Origin: Myxococcus eversor | Lineage (GTDB): Bacteria; Myxococcota; Myxococcia; Myxococcales; Myxococcaceae | Length of the DNA: 64,000 bases | Direction: 5' to 3' | NCBI RefSeq assembly: GCF_010894455.1 | Contig: NZ_JAAIXY010000004.1 | Span: forward strand, 62,001 to 126,000 | Shown: piece after piece, positions 1-9,297 of the stretch | How positions within the stretch are numbered: the first letter of the stretch is position 1 | Layout: the number at the start of each line of letters is the position of its first letter | Position numbers and translations under genes: made by a program | Notes under the pieces: model-generated | Database searches by the model: none | What the model was told of the DNA's origin: nothing | What the model saw: only the letters and a program-made list of their open reading frames with translations

Positions 1-2
1 TC

Positions 3-692
3 GCCGCGGCGAGGCGCGGGGAGTGGAGCATCGTGCTCACGCCCACCAAGCCGGTGCCGCGCGAGTGGTTCGGTGAAGTCGCTGGAAAGCGGGTGCTGTG
101 CCTGGCGGGTGCGGGCGGACAGCAGGCGCCCGTGCTGGCGGCGGCGGGCGCGAGGGTGACGGTGCTGGACAACTCGCCCGCGCAGTTGGGGCAGGACCGC
201 AAGGTGGCGGAGCGGGAGGGCCTGGAGCTGCGGCTGGTGGAGGGGGACATGAAGGACCTCTCCGTGTTCGAGGACGGCGGCTTCGACCTCATCTTCCACC
301 CGTGCTCCAACGCCTTCGTGGATGACGTACGGCCCGTCTGGCGAGAGGCCTTCCGCGTGTTGCGCCCAGGCGGAGTGCTCCTGTCGGGCATCAGCAATCC
401 GGTCATCTTCCTGTTCGACCCGGACCTCCAGGAGCAGGGGGTGATGCAGCTCAAGTACAAGATGCCGTACTCGGACTTCACCAGCCTCACGGACGCCGAG
501 CGCCGCCGGTACACCGACAAGGGTGAGCCCCTCTGCGTGGGACACTCGCTCCAGGACCAGTTGGGCGGACAGCTCGACGCGGGCTTCCTCCTGGCGGGCC
601 TGTTCGAGGACCGGCACGTCGCGGGCGACAAGCTCTCCGAGCACTTCGACGGCTTCATCGCCACCCGCGCCGTGAAGCCGGGCGCGCCCTGA
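3..692 (+). CDS. Class I SAM-dependent methyltransferase, 5' end cut by window edge
   Basis: Predicted Rossmann-fold methyltransferase of unknown substrate. The SAM-binding glycine motif is seen as [10 protein letters not shown], followed by an acidic residue ending strand 2 (TVLDNS), a GDM motif, FDLIFHP in place of the usual motif-II strand, and [10 protein letters not shown] after it. A GTG at 33 could serve as a start, but the frame stays open to the window edge and the upstream codons ([14 protein letters not shown]) look like normal family sequence leading into the conserved PREWF segment. The true start is therefore probably outside the window and the protein is partial here. No gene follows on the same strand for about 180 bp. 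The fold is clear. The substrate is not inferable. Confidence 0.85.
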   Translation, partial: AAARRGEWSIVLTPTKPVPREWFGEVAGKRVLCLAGAGGQQAPVLAAAGARVTVLDNSPAQLGQDRKVAEREGLELRLVEGDMKDLSVFEDGGFDLIFHPCSNAFVDDVRPVWREAFRVLRPGGVLLSGISNPVIFLFDPDLQEQGVMQLKYKMPYSDFTSLTDAERRRYTDKGEPLCVGHSLQDQLGGQLDAGFLLAGLFEDRHVAGDKLSEHFDGFIATRAVKPGAP

Positions 693-814
693 GCATGTAG
701 GGGTGGTGACTGGACGGAGGGCGGGCAGGCGGTAGGGGAGGGGACCTGCTCCCACCGGGTGCCGGCGGCGTGGATTTAACCTTCTTCTCCACGCGGGGTT
801 CTTCCTGGCAACGA

Positions 815-843
815 GGACGCGAGCGGGTGTGCCGCTCGCGTCC
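815..843. other. Perfect 12-bp stem-loop in the leader of the next gene
   Basis: GGACGCGAGCGG (815-826) and its exact reverse complement (832-843) flank a 5-nt loop. No T-run follows on either strand, so it is not a convincing intrinsic terminator. It ends 26 nt before the ATG at 870 and could be an mRNA leader element or a 3' end structure of the methyltransferase transcript. Confidence 0.5.
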
Positions 844-869
844 AGTTCCACCGACTGGAGAGTCCCACC

Positions 870-1259
870 ATGCGTCAAGGTTTCCTGCTGCGTTCCGTTG
901 TCGCTGCTTCGCTGTTGTTCTCCGTCCCGGTGCTCGCCGAGGACGCCGCGCCCGCGCCCCAGGGCCAGGAGGGCCACCATGGGGGTCGATATGGCCACAA
1001 GGGCATGAAGGGAGAGCGGAAGCTGGCCAGGATGGAGCACCGCCTGGACCGCGCCGTGTCCGAGGGTCGTCTCTCGCAGGCGCAGGCGGACCAGTTCAAG
1101 ACGGAGGCCCGCCAGCTTCGCGACGAACTGAAGGCCCAGCGTGACGCGGCCGGCGGTCAGCTCTCCGAGGACCAGCGCCTCCAGGCTCGCGAGCGCGTCC
1201 GTGCCCTGCGCGCGAAGGTGAAGGCCGCCGTGCAGGCCAACGCGCCCACCAAGACCTGA
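870..1259 (+). CDS. Small exported protein, unknown function
   Basis: A 129-residue protein with a clear Sec signal peptide (positive MRQGF start, hydrophobic core, VLA-ED cleavage site near residue 23). The mature part begins with a Pro/Gly/His-rich stretch and continues as a highly charged, probably helical region rich in Arg, Lys, Glu and Gln, ending NAPTKT. The layout recalls small periplasmic helical proteins of Spy/CpxP or heavy-metal-resistor type, but their LTxxQ signature is not seen, so this is only a structural analogy. The start is supported by GGAG about 9 nt upstream. It lies alone between the methyltransferase and the kinase gene. Function unknown. Confidence 0.75.
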   Translation: MRQGFLLRSVVAASLLFSVPVLAEDAAPAPQGQEGHHGGRYGHKGMKGERKLARMEHRLDRAVSEGRLSQAQADQFKTEARQLRDELKAQRDAAGGQLSEDQRLQARERVRALRAKVKAAVQANAPTKT

Positions 1260-1368
1260 GTCCGACCCGCGGGTTCCCATGGAGCGTGAGGCCTTTCAGA
1301 GACAGGCCAGGCGCTGACTTCGTTCCATGTCGTGCCGCGACAGTCCCCTGGAGGGGCCCCTGCGCACG

Positions 1369-3603
1369 ATGAATTCTGGAATGGTAGTTTCCCCTGACAT
1401 GGGCAACCCGGGGCAGACGCAGTTTGGTCGGTACGAATTGCTGGAGCGCCTGGGCGCGGGTGGGATGGCGGAGGTGTACCGGGCCCGGTATCCGGCGGCT
1501 CCTGGCGTCATCAAGTCCGTGGTCATCAAGCGGGTGCTCGGTGTCTATGCGTCGGACCCTGAGTTCGCGGAGATGTTCCTCAATGAAGCCCGTATCTGCG
1601 TGCGCCTGAGTCATGGCAACGTGGTGCAGGTCTTCGACTTCGGGGAGGTGGACGGCGAGTATTTCCTGGCCATGGAGTGGGTGGATGGCCAGCCGCTTTC
1701 CCGGGTGCTGAAGCGGGCGAGCGCGAAGGGCCTTCCCAGACTCCCCACGCCCATCGCCGCCGGCATCGCCATCGACATGTGTCGAGGGCTGCACTACGCG
1801 CATACCCTGGTGGATGAGCAGGGTGAGCCGCTCGGCCTGGTGCACCGCGATATCTCCCCGGACAACGTGTTGATGAGCTTCGAGGGGGAGGTGAAGATCT
1901 CCGACTTCGGAATCGCCAAGGCCCGGCTCGCGGGCCGCGTGGAGACAGAGGCCGGAGTGGTGAAGGGCAAATACCTGTACCTCTCGCCGGAGCAGGCGCG
2001 AGGCGAGGTGCTGGACGCACGCTCGGATGTGTATGCGGTGGGCGTGGTGCTGTACCAGATGCTGTGCGGACAGCTCCCGAACGAAGGCGATGAGCTGGAG
2101 GTGATGACCCGCACCGTCGAAGGGCGACTGACTCCAGCGCGGCAGTTCAATCCGACGCTGGACGCGGCCATGTTGGAGATCCTCCAACGCGCGTTGATGA
2201 AGTCACGGGACGACCGCTACAGGACAACGGAGGCGCTGCAGCAAGCCCTCTCCGATTGGCTGAGCACGAACGCGCCGCTGTTTCCCACGAACACCCGCAA
2301 GCATCTGACGAGCTGGCTCTTTCAGGACGAGCTGGCCACGCGCAAGCGCATCCCGGCGCTTCCCTCCGAATTCCTATCGCAGCTCGAGTCGTGGCGAGCC
2401 CCCGCCGACGTCAATGCGCTCGGGCCAAGGAGCCAGCGGTCCGCGGCGACACGGGTCGTACGCGCGAAGTCCCAATCTTCCGCCCCCCACGCCAGGACGT
2501 CCGAGCCGCCAGGCGCGGCCTTCGAGCTGGATGTGGCGGAGGTGGCGCCAGGAGCCCAGCGAGCAGCTCGGAAGGGTTCCCTGGGCTGGCGCTGGGGAGC
2601 TCTCATCGCGTTGGTGCTCGGGTTGCTGGGCATGGGCATCGTCTGGCGTGGCTCCAAGACGGACGCCGCGACAGAGGCGCTCACGACGAAACAGGACAAC
2701 GTGCGTGTTCCGGCGGCGCCCGAAGTTCCTCCCATACTGGCGGAGCCCGAGGTGGGGTCCCCGCCGGTCGCCGCCGAGGTTGTTCCCTCACAGGATGATG
2801 CCAAGGTCGCCCCGCGGGGCGACGAGAGCGTCGAGGCTTCCGCGTTGGGCGAGCGCAAGGAGGCGGAGCCGGAAGTCGAGCCTGCCTTGGACACGAAGGT
2901 GTCGATGGAGCAGGAGCCGCCCGCGCTGGCCGTGCTTCGCGAGTCCGGACAGTCATTCAATCCCATCCAGCGGGCACATGAGTTGGTGCTTGAGCCCACG
3001 GAGCGCTACTCGCTGCGCACGCTGGGCACGTATGGCTTTACCTGGTCCAAGGCGCTGGACGGCACGCGTGCGGCGCCCTCCTCCAGTCGCGTCCTCGCGT
3101 TCATCGCCGACCCCGAGGTGCCGCCAGAGCGGCGGCTGTGGACGCTGACCACGGACTCCCAGACGGTGACGGGCATCACGCGGATGTGGCTGTTCGTCCT
3201 GTGGGGCCAAGAGTGGGCGCTCACGCGGCCCCACATGATGGAGATCGACGTTCGTTCGCTCAGTGGAGGCGCGAAGCAAGGCCGGTCCCTGAACGTCGTC
3301 GACTTCGCGAGCGAACTCGCCCCCGAGCATCGCTTCACGGTCCGGAACCTACGGCCCGGGCTTCGGTATGCCGTGGAGATCCGGGCCTCCCACGAACGGC
3401 CGCGCAGCCCCGTGGTGATGATCGCCGTGCCGGCCGCGCCGTTTCGCCTCCGCGTCGCCGGGCAGCCCTCGGACGAGCGATTGCACGTGCTCGACGTCGG
3501 CCGGCACATCCTGTCGGGAGCGTCGGAGCTGTGGTTCTCCCTGCCGAGATGGGCGGACGACGCGGAAGTGGAGATGGAAGTCTCCGTGGAGGCCGCTCCC
3601 TGA
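1369..3603 (+). CDS. Membrane Ser/Thr protein kinase with extracytoplasmic C-terminal domain
   Basis: A Hanks-type kinase of about 744 residues. The kinase domain starts near residue 21 with a glycine loop (LGAGGMAEVY), then the ATP-anchoring Lys in VVIKRV, the catalytic HRDISPDN near residue 159, DFGIAKA near 179 and an SPEQARG activation-segment end. The catalytic-loop Lys of the standard HRDLKPEN is Ser here, a variant often seen in myxobacterial kinases. An Ala/Pro-rich linker leads to one transmembrane helix around residues 408-428 and then about 300 residues outside the cytoplasm. The last 160 residues (LWFSLP near the end) may form a beta-sandwich sensor. Start codons at 1327, 1369, 1381 and 1399 are all in frame. 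1369 is preferred because of an upstream GGAGGGG, but the spacing is long. Ligand unknown. Confidence 0.88.
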   Translation: MNSGMVVSPDMGNPGQTQFGRYELLERLGAGGMAEVYRARYPAAPGVIKSVVIKRVLGVYASDPEFAEMFLNEARICVRLSHGNVVQVFDFGEVDGEYFLAMEWVDGQPLSRVLKRASAKGLPRLPTPIAAGIAIDMCRGLHYAHTLVDEQGEPLGLVHRDISPDNVLMSFEGEVKISDFGIAKARLAGRVETEAGVVKGKYLYLSPEQARGEVLDARSDVYAVGVVLYQMLCGQLPNEGDELEVMTRTVEGRLTPARQFNPTLDAAMLEILQRALMKSRDDRYRTTEALQQALSDWLSTNAPLFPTNTRKHLTSWLFQDELATRKRIPALPSEFLSQLESWRAPADVNALGPRSQRSAATRVVRAKSQSSAPHARTSEPPGAAFELDVAEVAPGAQRAARKGSLGWRWGALIALVLGLLGMGIVWRGSKTDAATEALTTKQDNVRVPAAPEVPPILAEPEVGSPPVAAEVVPSQDDAKVAPRGDESVEASALGERKEAEPEVEPALDTKVSMEQEPPALAVLRESGQSFNPIQRAHELVLEPTERYSLRTLGTYGFTWSKALDGTRAAPSSSRVLAFIADPEVPPERRLWTLTTDSQTVTGITRMWLFVLWGQEWALTRPHMMEIDVRSLSGGAKQGRSLNVVDFASELAPEHRFTVRNLRPGLRYAVEIRASHERPRSPVVMIAVPAAPFRLRVAGQPSDERLHVLDVGRHILSGASELWFSLPRWADDAEVEMEVSVEAAP

Positions 3604-3701
3604 ACCTCCCGGACCCGCGAGCAAGCGGCCGTGTTGCCGACCCGCACGCGCAGCGTGACGGACCCCGGGGAATCGCGCAGACTCGCGGCACGAGGTCTCG
3701 C

Positions 3702-4637
3702 ATGCGGCTGGTGCTGTCCCTGGTGGTGTTCGTGTCACTCGTCGGCTGCGGCGCGCATTCAACGCGCGCGTTCCTGGGCGACGCCGCGGCTCCCGCTCCT
3801 TCGCGAATCCCCGTGGACGACGCGGAGTTGCTCCGGGTCCAGGCCCGCGCCCGGTACATCGTCGAAGCGGAGCGCGCCGCCATTCGCGCCACGGACGTGC
3901 TGATGGAGAGCAAGGACGTGGACCTGAGCCCGTCCCGGATGCAGATGCACCTCACCCTGCCTCATGGTGGCGCCTGGTACGGCCTCTTCGGCCGGGTCGA
4001 CGACGCGGGGAAATTCATCCCGGCCTATGCGTTGAAGGCTCCCCACGAGGAGCCCGAATGGATGGAGCTCATCCCCTTGAACACGCTCCCCATCGACTTC
4101 AGCCCCATGGCCCGCGCGGTGAGGACGGCGAAGAACATCACCGTGGAGGCCTTCGGTCGGCCCAGCGTCAACCCCGTGGTCCTCGTGGAGGCGTCGGGCG
4201 ACATCACCGTGTACACGCTGCAGGGGACCAGGGACCCGAAGCGCTTCTTCTATGGCGGCGACTTCCGCTTCCGCTTCGCTCCGGATGGCAAGACGCTGCG
4301 CGAGCAGGTGAAGCTGCACCCGAGCGTCATCGCGGTCGACGTGGCGCCCATCACCGAGGACGCCTCGCGGATGGATGCGCACCTGCACCAGACCTTCAAG
4401 GGACCGCTGGAGACGGAGCTGGCCTTGCTGATGCTCTATCCGGAGCTGACGTCGCTGGCGGTGGGCCACGTCGACACGGCGGTGACCTACGTCCTGTTTC
4501 CGGATGGCGGCATCAGCGTCGTCACCGAGGACAACCCCGCGTCCAGGCGCGACCTCCTCCCGGATGGCACCTTCGCGTCCCCTCCCGCCGCGCCGAAGCC
4601 CCCAGAGGCGGAGGCCCCCGAGGCACGCGCTCGGTGA
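3702..4637 (+). CDS. Lipoprotein of unknown function
   Basis: A 311-residue protein beginning with a lipoprotein signal peptide (hydrophobic core and lipobox LVGC, lipidated Cys about residue 17). The frame is open much further upstream, but the region before 3702 overlaps the kinase gene and the signal peptide fixes the start. The mature part has no catalytic motif I recognise: an alpha-helical stretch, then beta-rich sequence including TVYTLQG and RFRFAPDG, and an Ala/Pro/Glu-rich tail. It follows the kinase by about 100 bp on the same strand and may be co-transcribed. It converges with the ChaN-like gene, whose stop lies 3 bp away. Probably anchored in the outer or inner membrane facing the periplasm. 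Confidence 0.75.
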   Translation: MRLVLSLVVFVSLVGCGAHSTRAFLGDAAAPAPSRIPVDDAELLRVQARARYIVEAERAAIRATDVLMESKDVDLSPSRMQMHLTLPHGGAWYGLFGRVDDAGKFIPAYALKAPHEEPEWMELIPLNTLPIDFSPMARAVRTAKNITVEAFGRPSVNPVVLVEASGDITVYTLQGTRDPKRFFYGGDFRFRFAPDGKTLREQVKLHPSVIAVDVAPITEDASRMDAHLHQTFKGPLETELALLMLYPELTSLAVGHVDTAVTYVLFPDGGISVVTEDNPASRRDLLPDGTFASPPAAPKPPEAEAPEARAR

Positions 4638-4640
4638 GAC

Positions 4641-6197
4641 TCAGTCCCGCAGCCGCTCGGCCCAGGTGAAGTACACGGTGCGCGCGTCGGCGAACGGATC
4701 TCGAAACAGGGCGCGGACCTCCGCCTTCGCCAGCCGGCCCTCGTCGAAGGCGCGGTAGAGCCTGTCCCCGAGCAGGTAGCCCAGCGCGTGGCTGACGCCG
4801 TGGAACAGCCGGTCCTTGCGCAGGGGCAGCAGCTTCACCGCCTCTTCGGGCGCCTCCAGCTCCGCGGCCTTGTGCGCCAGCACGAAGGCGGAGACCTGTC
4901 GCTCCACGCCGCGACTCTCGCCGAAGCGACGGGCCCAATCGGCCAGCCCCAGGCACGTGCGACGCGGGTTCACCAGGCGGGAGCCGAAGAAGCCCAGCGC
5001 CTCCTCCATGCACCGCGCGTAGAAAGCTTCGGAGGCCGTGCGCGGCGCCTCCATCGCGCTGCCCACCGCGCAGTGCCGCACGAAGTGCGCGGCCTCCTCC
5101 GCCGCGTGGTTCAGTGACAGCGAGGCCAGATACGCCGTCCGCGCTCGCGGGATGTAGCTGCTCTCCCGCGACAGGATGTGGCGGCGCAGCTGTGACAGCT
5201 CCGCCTGCGTGAAGCGCCCGCGTCGCTGGATGCGCGCCAACACGTCGCCATCCGCCACCGTGGCGACCTCCACCGACTCCAGCGCGCGCACCACCGGCAC
5301 CCCGGCGAGGCGGCCGATCAGCGCCGCCATCTCCCGGAACCGCTCCGAGGCACCCCGGTCCATCAAGGGCGAGTCGCCGGCCTCGGCCTCCAGATAGTCG
5401 AGGAAGCTCTGCTGACAGACGACGGGAGAGGCGTTGAGCAGGCACACCGTGTCGTCGGCCAGCTCCACCGCTTCGGCCACGCCCATGCGTCCGTCGCGGG
5501 CCAGCCGCCACCAGACGCCTTCCGCGTTCTGGTACACGACCAGGCCGCGACGCGTGTCGTCGCCGAGCGCGCGCTCCACCTGCGCGGGCAGGTGACACGG
5601 CGCGACGTGGTACTGGCCCACGAGGACGAGGACGAGCGGACGGTCCTCGGCACGGGCCGCCCGGGCGATGCGCTCCGCGGCGTAGGCATCCCTCAGCGCG
5701 AGCGAGCGCTCACCCTGGGCACGCCGGTCGATTCCGACGACCTCCAGGCGGTGGCGCCGGGCGAAGGCGAGCAGGGTGCGCAGCGGGGCGCCCGGGCCGA
5801 ATCCCGCACCATCCGTGTCACCGCCCAGCTTCGCCAGGAGGGAGCGCTCCGAGAGGCGGCCGGAGCGCCAGGCATCGACCGAGGTCTGGTGACGTCCCTC
5901 GATGCACTCGAGGGCCATCACGACGCGGCGTCCCGAGGTGAGCGCGTGCTCCACCAGCTCGAGGTAGGTCTGCTGCGCCAGGGGCAGCGTGTGGTAGTCG
6001 CCCACGTACACCACGTCCGAGGCGAGCACGCGTTGGTGCACGTCGGCCAGAGGCAGGACGCGCCGATAGCTGGCGGTACGCCGCCGGTAGCGGGCCTCGT
6101 AGGAGCGGAAGGCATCTGTCTGCCCGTCCACCACGCGGGCGATTTGTGCCCGCTGACGACGGAAGAGGGCAAGGTGCAGGGCGAGCGAGTCGCGCAT
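4641..6197 (-). CDS. ChaN-like (haem-binding/Tiki superfamily) protein
   Basis: A 518-residue protein whose residues 60-250 carry the ChaN-type signature: a VVYVGDYHTLPLAQ motif, ALECIE, GLVVY and LVLVGQYHVAP, matching the EAAL/GExH-like acidic and His motifs of the erythromycin-esterase/ChaN/Tiki fold. ChaN of enterobacteria is an iron-regulated haem-binding lipoprotein. This protein has no signal peptide or lipobox and is much longer, with an additional helical C-terminal half of unknown role. The start ATG is the first Met after an upstream stop. The gene is divergent from the TonB-dependent receptor gene, with about 115 bp between the start codons. That neighbourhood fits an iron or haem theme but does not prove it. 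Confidence 0.7.
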   Translation of the reverse strand: MRDSLALHLALFRRQRAQIARVVDGQTDAFRSYEARYRRRTASYRRVLPLADVHQRVLASDVVYVGDYHTLPLAQQTYLELVEHALTSGRRVVMALECIEGRHQTSVDAWRSGRLSERSLLAKLGGDTDGAGFGPGAPLRTLLAFARRHRLEVVGIDRRAQGERSLALRDAYAAERIARAARAEDRPLVLVLVGQYHVAPCHLPAQVERALGDDTRRGLVVYQNAEGVWWRLARDGRMGVAEAVELADDTVCLLNASPVVCQQSFLDYLEAEAGDSPLMDRGASERFREMAALIGRLAGVPVVRALESVEVATVADGDVLARIQRRGRFTQAELSQLRRHILSRESSYIPRARTAYLASLSLNHAAEEAAHFVRHCAVGSAMEAPRTASEAFYARCMEEALGFFGSRLVNPRRTCLGLADWARRFGESRGVERQVSAFVLAHKAAELEAPEEAVKLLPLRKDRLFHGVSHALGYLLGDRLYRAFDEGRLAKAEVRALFRDPFADARTVYFTWAERLRD

Positions 6198-6312
6198 GGA
6201 GTGCGGCGATCCCTCGCACGGCCCTGGAGACCCGGCAAAAAATCAGCGGCACGCGGCCTCGGGGCTCCCTTCCTTGACTCGGGGAGGGGGGCAATGGACC
6301 ATCCCCTTCAGC

Positions 6313-9297
6313 TTGAAGAACACACTCGCGCGCGCGACCCTCCTCAGCTTCGTGCTCTTCCTGGCGGTACCTGTCCGTGCCGAGGAGCCTTCACTTCTTC
6401 ACTCCGCTCCGACCAAGGCCGAGGCCAACCTGCCTCTGCGGCTGGACGGCACGCTCGTGGAGGGAAGCCGCATCCTGGAGATGTACGTCCGCTACCGCGG
6501 CCCGGGTGAGCCCTTCGCCCGCGTGCTGATGGAGCGCCAGTACGGCGACCTCTACCGCGGCGTCATCCCCGCCGAGCACATGGTCCCGCCAGGCGTCGAG
6601 TACTACGTCGAGGGCCTCACCGCCGACGGTGAGCGCATCCCCATCTTCCAGACCGCCGCGCGGCCCGCCCGTGTGTTCGTGGCCGGAGAGGTCTCCACGA
6701 CGGCGAGCCGGCCCGGCCCCTCGGAGCCGCCCGTCTCCATCTCCGCCGACGAGCGGCCCCCCACCCGGACCCCGCCGCCCGAGCGCACCAAGGCGCCGCC
6801 GCCCACGAACAGCGCCTCCGATGACTCGATGGCGGCCCTGACCGCGGATCTGCCCTCGGACGTTCCTCCGCCCAGGACCGCGACGCGAGACACCCGCACC
6901 CCGCCGCCGTCGCGCGAGCCTCCGCCCCCGACGCGAGGCACCACGACGACCTCACGCGAGACGGCGACTCCCACGCGAGAGCCCACGACGCGCGAGAGCC
7001 CACGGGCGACGCGAGAGCCACCTCCGCGAGATGCGGTGACGACGCGGGATGCACCCGTTCGCGAGCCCGTCGCTTCCCGCGAGTCGTCCCGGGAGACCTC
7101 GACGCGCGATTCGGCTTCCTCGCGGGAGTCGTCCGCGACGCGCGAGAGCGCGGCCTCCGCGGTGATGCGCTCGGAGCTGGAGGAGGACATGGCCCTCTAC
7201 AGCGCCGAGGACACCCTGGCGCTGGCCACGCGTCACGAGGAGAAGGTCCGGAAGGTGCCCGCCATCGCCGCCTCGTTCGGCCGCGAGCAGATCAGCGCGC
7301 TGGGTGCCCGCACCGTCGCCGACGTGCTGGACGTGGTGCCCGGCCTCACCGTCAGCCGCGACGTGCAGGGCTTCCACCGCACGGCGGTGCGCGGCATCCG
7401 CAACGACGCCGAAGTGCTGTTCCTCCTCAACGGCCACCGCCTCAACAACTTCTTCGACGGCAAGGCGCTGATGAACCTGCCGGTGGAGAACCTGGAGCGC
7501 ATCGAAGTCATCCGTGGCCCGGGCTCCGCGCTCTACGGCGCGGGAGCGTTCCTGGGCGTGGTCAACATCGTCACCGACACCTCGGATGGCGTGCGCACGG
7601 CCGTCTCCGCCGGAGGCTTCCCGGAGAAGGACGACCGTCTGGCCATCACCGTCAACGGGCACGCATCGGCCGGAGAGACCTTCGGTGACCTGCGCCTCTT
7701 CGCCGACGCGGATGTGTGGAGCCAGTCAGGCGACTCGAACGTCATCGACAACGATGGCCTGGATGACGAGGCCATCTCCCAGGGGCTCCGCGCCGTGGAG
7801 GACCCGGCCGGCAAGACGCGCGATGACCGCTTCCTGCTCAACCTGGGCGGCGGCGCGACGTATGCGATGGGCGACGCGGGCCGGCTGGGCGCCTCGGTGC
7901 GCTTCCTCACCGAGAACCGCACCGCGCTGATGGGCCTCTTCGACACCGTGGCCGAGGACTCCGAGTTGAAGTGGAACGTCCTCATGGCGGACGTCCATTG
8001 GGAGCGCTCCATCGGCACCTCGGTGCTGCTGCGCGCGCGCGCCGGGTTCGATCAACAGTCCACCGACCGCCTCTTTCAAATCACCCCCAAGAACTTCCGG
8101 ACGGGGACCGAGGCCAACCAGCTCTTCGCCGAGGGCCTGCGGGAGCGGACGAGCATCTCCGTGCGCTCGCTCACCGGCGGCGTGGACGCGGACATCGCGC
8201 TGTCGGCCAACAACCGCCTGTCGCTGGGCGCGCTGGTGGAGCAGCAGTCGCTGGGCGACTACAACTACGAGACCAACTACACGCTGGACGCGCGCGTGCG
8301 TCCAGAAGGCTTCACCGCGCCCGAGGGCCTCACGGACCTCTTGGGACTCGCCGACGGCGCCGTGTCCAAACGGCTCATCGTGGGCTTCTTCGCGCAGGAC
8401 CAGTGGACCGTCGTCAACCCGCTGACGCTCACGTTCGGTGTGCGCGTGGACGCCACGCAGCTTCCCACCGTGGACGGCTCGGGCACCATCACCGGCACCA
8501 GCTTCGTGCCCAGCATCAATCCCCGCGTGGGCCTGGTGTTCTCCGCCACGGACGCGCTGGTGCTCAAGGCCCTGTATGGCCGCGCCTTCCGCGCCCCCAC
8601 GCTCCAGGAGCTGGTCGAGCGCATCCCCGACACGGACTACAACCAGGGCCGCTTCGAGGGAAACCCGCGCCTGCAGCCCTCCACGGTGGACACCTTCGAA
8701 CTGGGCGCCGACCTCATCCAGTCCGCCGGCGAGGCCCGCGTGCGGCTGCGCGCCAACGCGTACCTGGAGCTGTTCGACTCGCCCATCGTCCCGGTGGACA
8801 CGTCCGGCAACATCGTCCCGCTGCGCAACCGCGAGCTGGGCGTGCGCGTGTACGGCATCGAGGGCGAGGCCCGCCTGGAGGCCTCCAAGCGCGCCAACGC
8901 CTGGATCAACGCGAGCATCTCCCGCGCGCAGGACATGGAGCTGCCGTCGCAGTCCCGCCTGCTCACCGACACGCCGCAGGCCCGCTTCAACGCGGGCGTG
9001 TCCATGCCCATTGGCGCGTGGGTGAACTTCGACGTGGTGGTGCGCACGGGCGCGGAGCGACGCAACAACAGCCGCTCCGTGCTGGAGCTGGTCCGCCGCT
9101 ACAAGATTCCCGCCTACAGCCTCATCACCGCGCAGATTCGCAGCGAGCCCATCGCCGACATCTGGGAGGTGTCGCTGGTGGCGCACAACGTCTTCGACCA
9201 CGACCTTCGCGACGACGTGCCCCGTCCGGACCGCGTCACCAACAGCCTCCCGCGCGAAGGCATGTCCGGCTACCTCACCGTGAGGGCCCACTTCTGA
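6313..9297 (+). CDS. TonB-dependent outer-membrane receptor with low-complexity linker
   Basis: About 994 residues. A TTG at 6313 gives a good Sec signal peptide (KNTLARATLLSF... cleaved after VRA). A small N-terminal beta domain is followed by an Arg/Thr/Ser/Pro-rich linker (about residues 130-285). Then comes the plug domain: VRKVPAIAASFGREQI, ADVLDVVPGLTV, RGIRNDAEVLFLLNG, IEVIRGPGSALYG and NIVT, all typical of TonB-dependent receptors. The 22-strand barrel follows, including YGRAFRAPTLQE, and the last residue is Phe, as usual for BAM substrates. The start is uncertain: TTG at 6274 is also in frame, and an ATG at 6294 with an excellent ribosome site is in another frame. Substrate unknown. 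It overlaps the next gene by TGATG. Confidence 0.9.
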   Translation: MKNTLARATLLSFVLFLAVPVRAEEPSLLHSAPTKAEANLPLRLDGTLVEGSRILEMYVRYRGPGEPFARVLMERQYGDLYRGVIPAEHMVPPGVEYYVEGLTADGERIPIFQTAARPARVFVAGEVSTTASRPGPSEPPVSISADERPPTRTPPPERTKAPPPTNSASDDSMAALTADLPSDVPPPRTATRDTRTPPPSREPPPPTRGTTTTSRETATPTREPTTRESPRATREPPPRDAVTTRDAPVREPVASRESSRETSTRDSASSRESSATRESAASAVMRSELEEDMALYSAEDTLALATRHEEKVRKVPAIAASFGREQISALGARTVADVLDVVPGLTVSRDVQGFHRTAVRGIRNDAEVLFLLNGHRLNNFFDGKALMNLPVENLERIEVIRGPGSALYGAGAFLGVVNIVTDTSDGVRTAVSAGGFPEKDDRLAITVNGHASAGETFGDLRLFADADVWSQSGDSNVIDNDGLDDEAISQGLRAVEDPAGKTRDDRFLLNLGGGATYAMGDAGRLGASVRFLTENRTALMGLFDTVAEDSELKWNVLMADVHWERSIGTSVLLRARAGFDQQSTDRLFQITPKNFRTGTEANQLFAEGLRERTSISVRSLTGGVDADIALSANNRLSLGALVEQQSLGDYNYETNYTLDARVRPEGFTAPEGLTDLLGLADGAVSKRLIVGFFAQDQWTVVNPLTLTFGVRVDATQLPTVDGSGTITGTSFVPSINPRVGLVFSATDALVLKALYGRAFRAPTLQELVERIPDTDYNQGRFEGNPRLQPSTVDTFELGADLIQSAGEARVRLRANAYLELFDSPIVPVDTSGNIVPLRNRELGVRVYGIEGEARLEASKRANAWINASISRAQDMELPSQSRLLTDTPQARFNAGVSMPIGAWVNFDVVVRTGAERRNNSRSVLELVRRYKIPAYSLITAQIRSEPIADIWEVSLVAHNVFDHDLRDDVPRPDRVTNSLPREGMSGYLTVRAHF
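6700..7170 (+). repeat. Low-complexity Thr-Arg-Glu/Ser-Arg-Glu coding repeat
   Basis: Within the receptor gene, short near-repeats of 'acgcgagag'/'tcgcgcgag' encode imperfect TRE, SRE, TRD and PPP units over about 150 residues between the N-terminal beta domain and the plug. There is no fixed period. The segment should be flexible, possibly spanning periplasm, and is likely to vary in length between strains. Confidence 0.7.

Noticed and set aside
7726..9291. A 521-codon open frame on the minus strand opposite the TonB receptor
   Set aside because: Long antisense frames are expected in GC-rich DNA with strong codon bias. Its translation is a compositionally odd His/Val/Gly-rich sequence with no motif, and the plus strand carries an unmistakable receptor.
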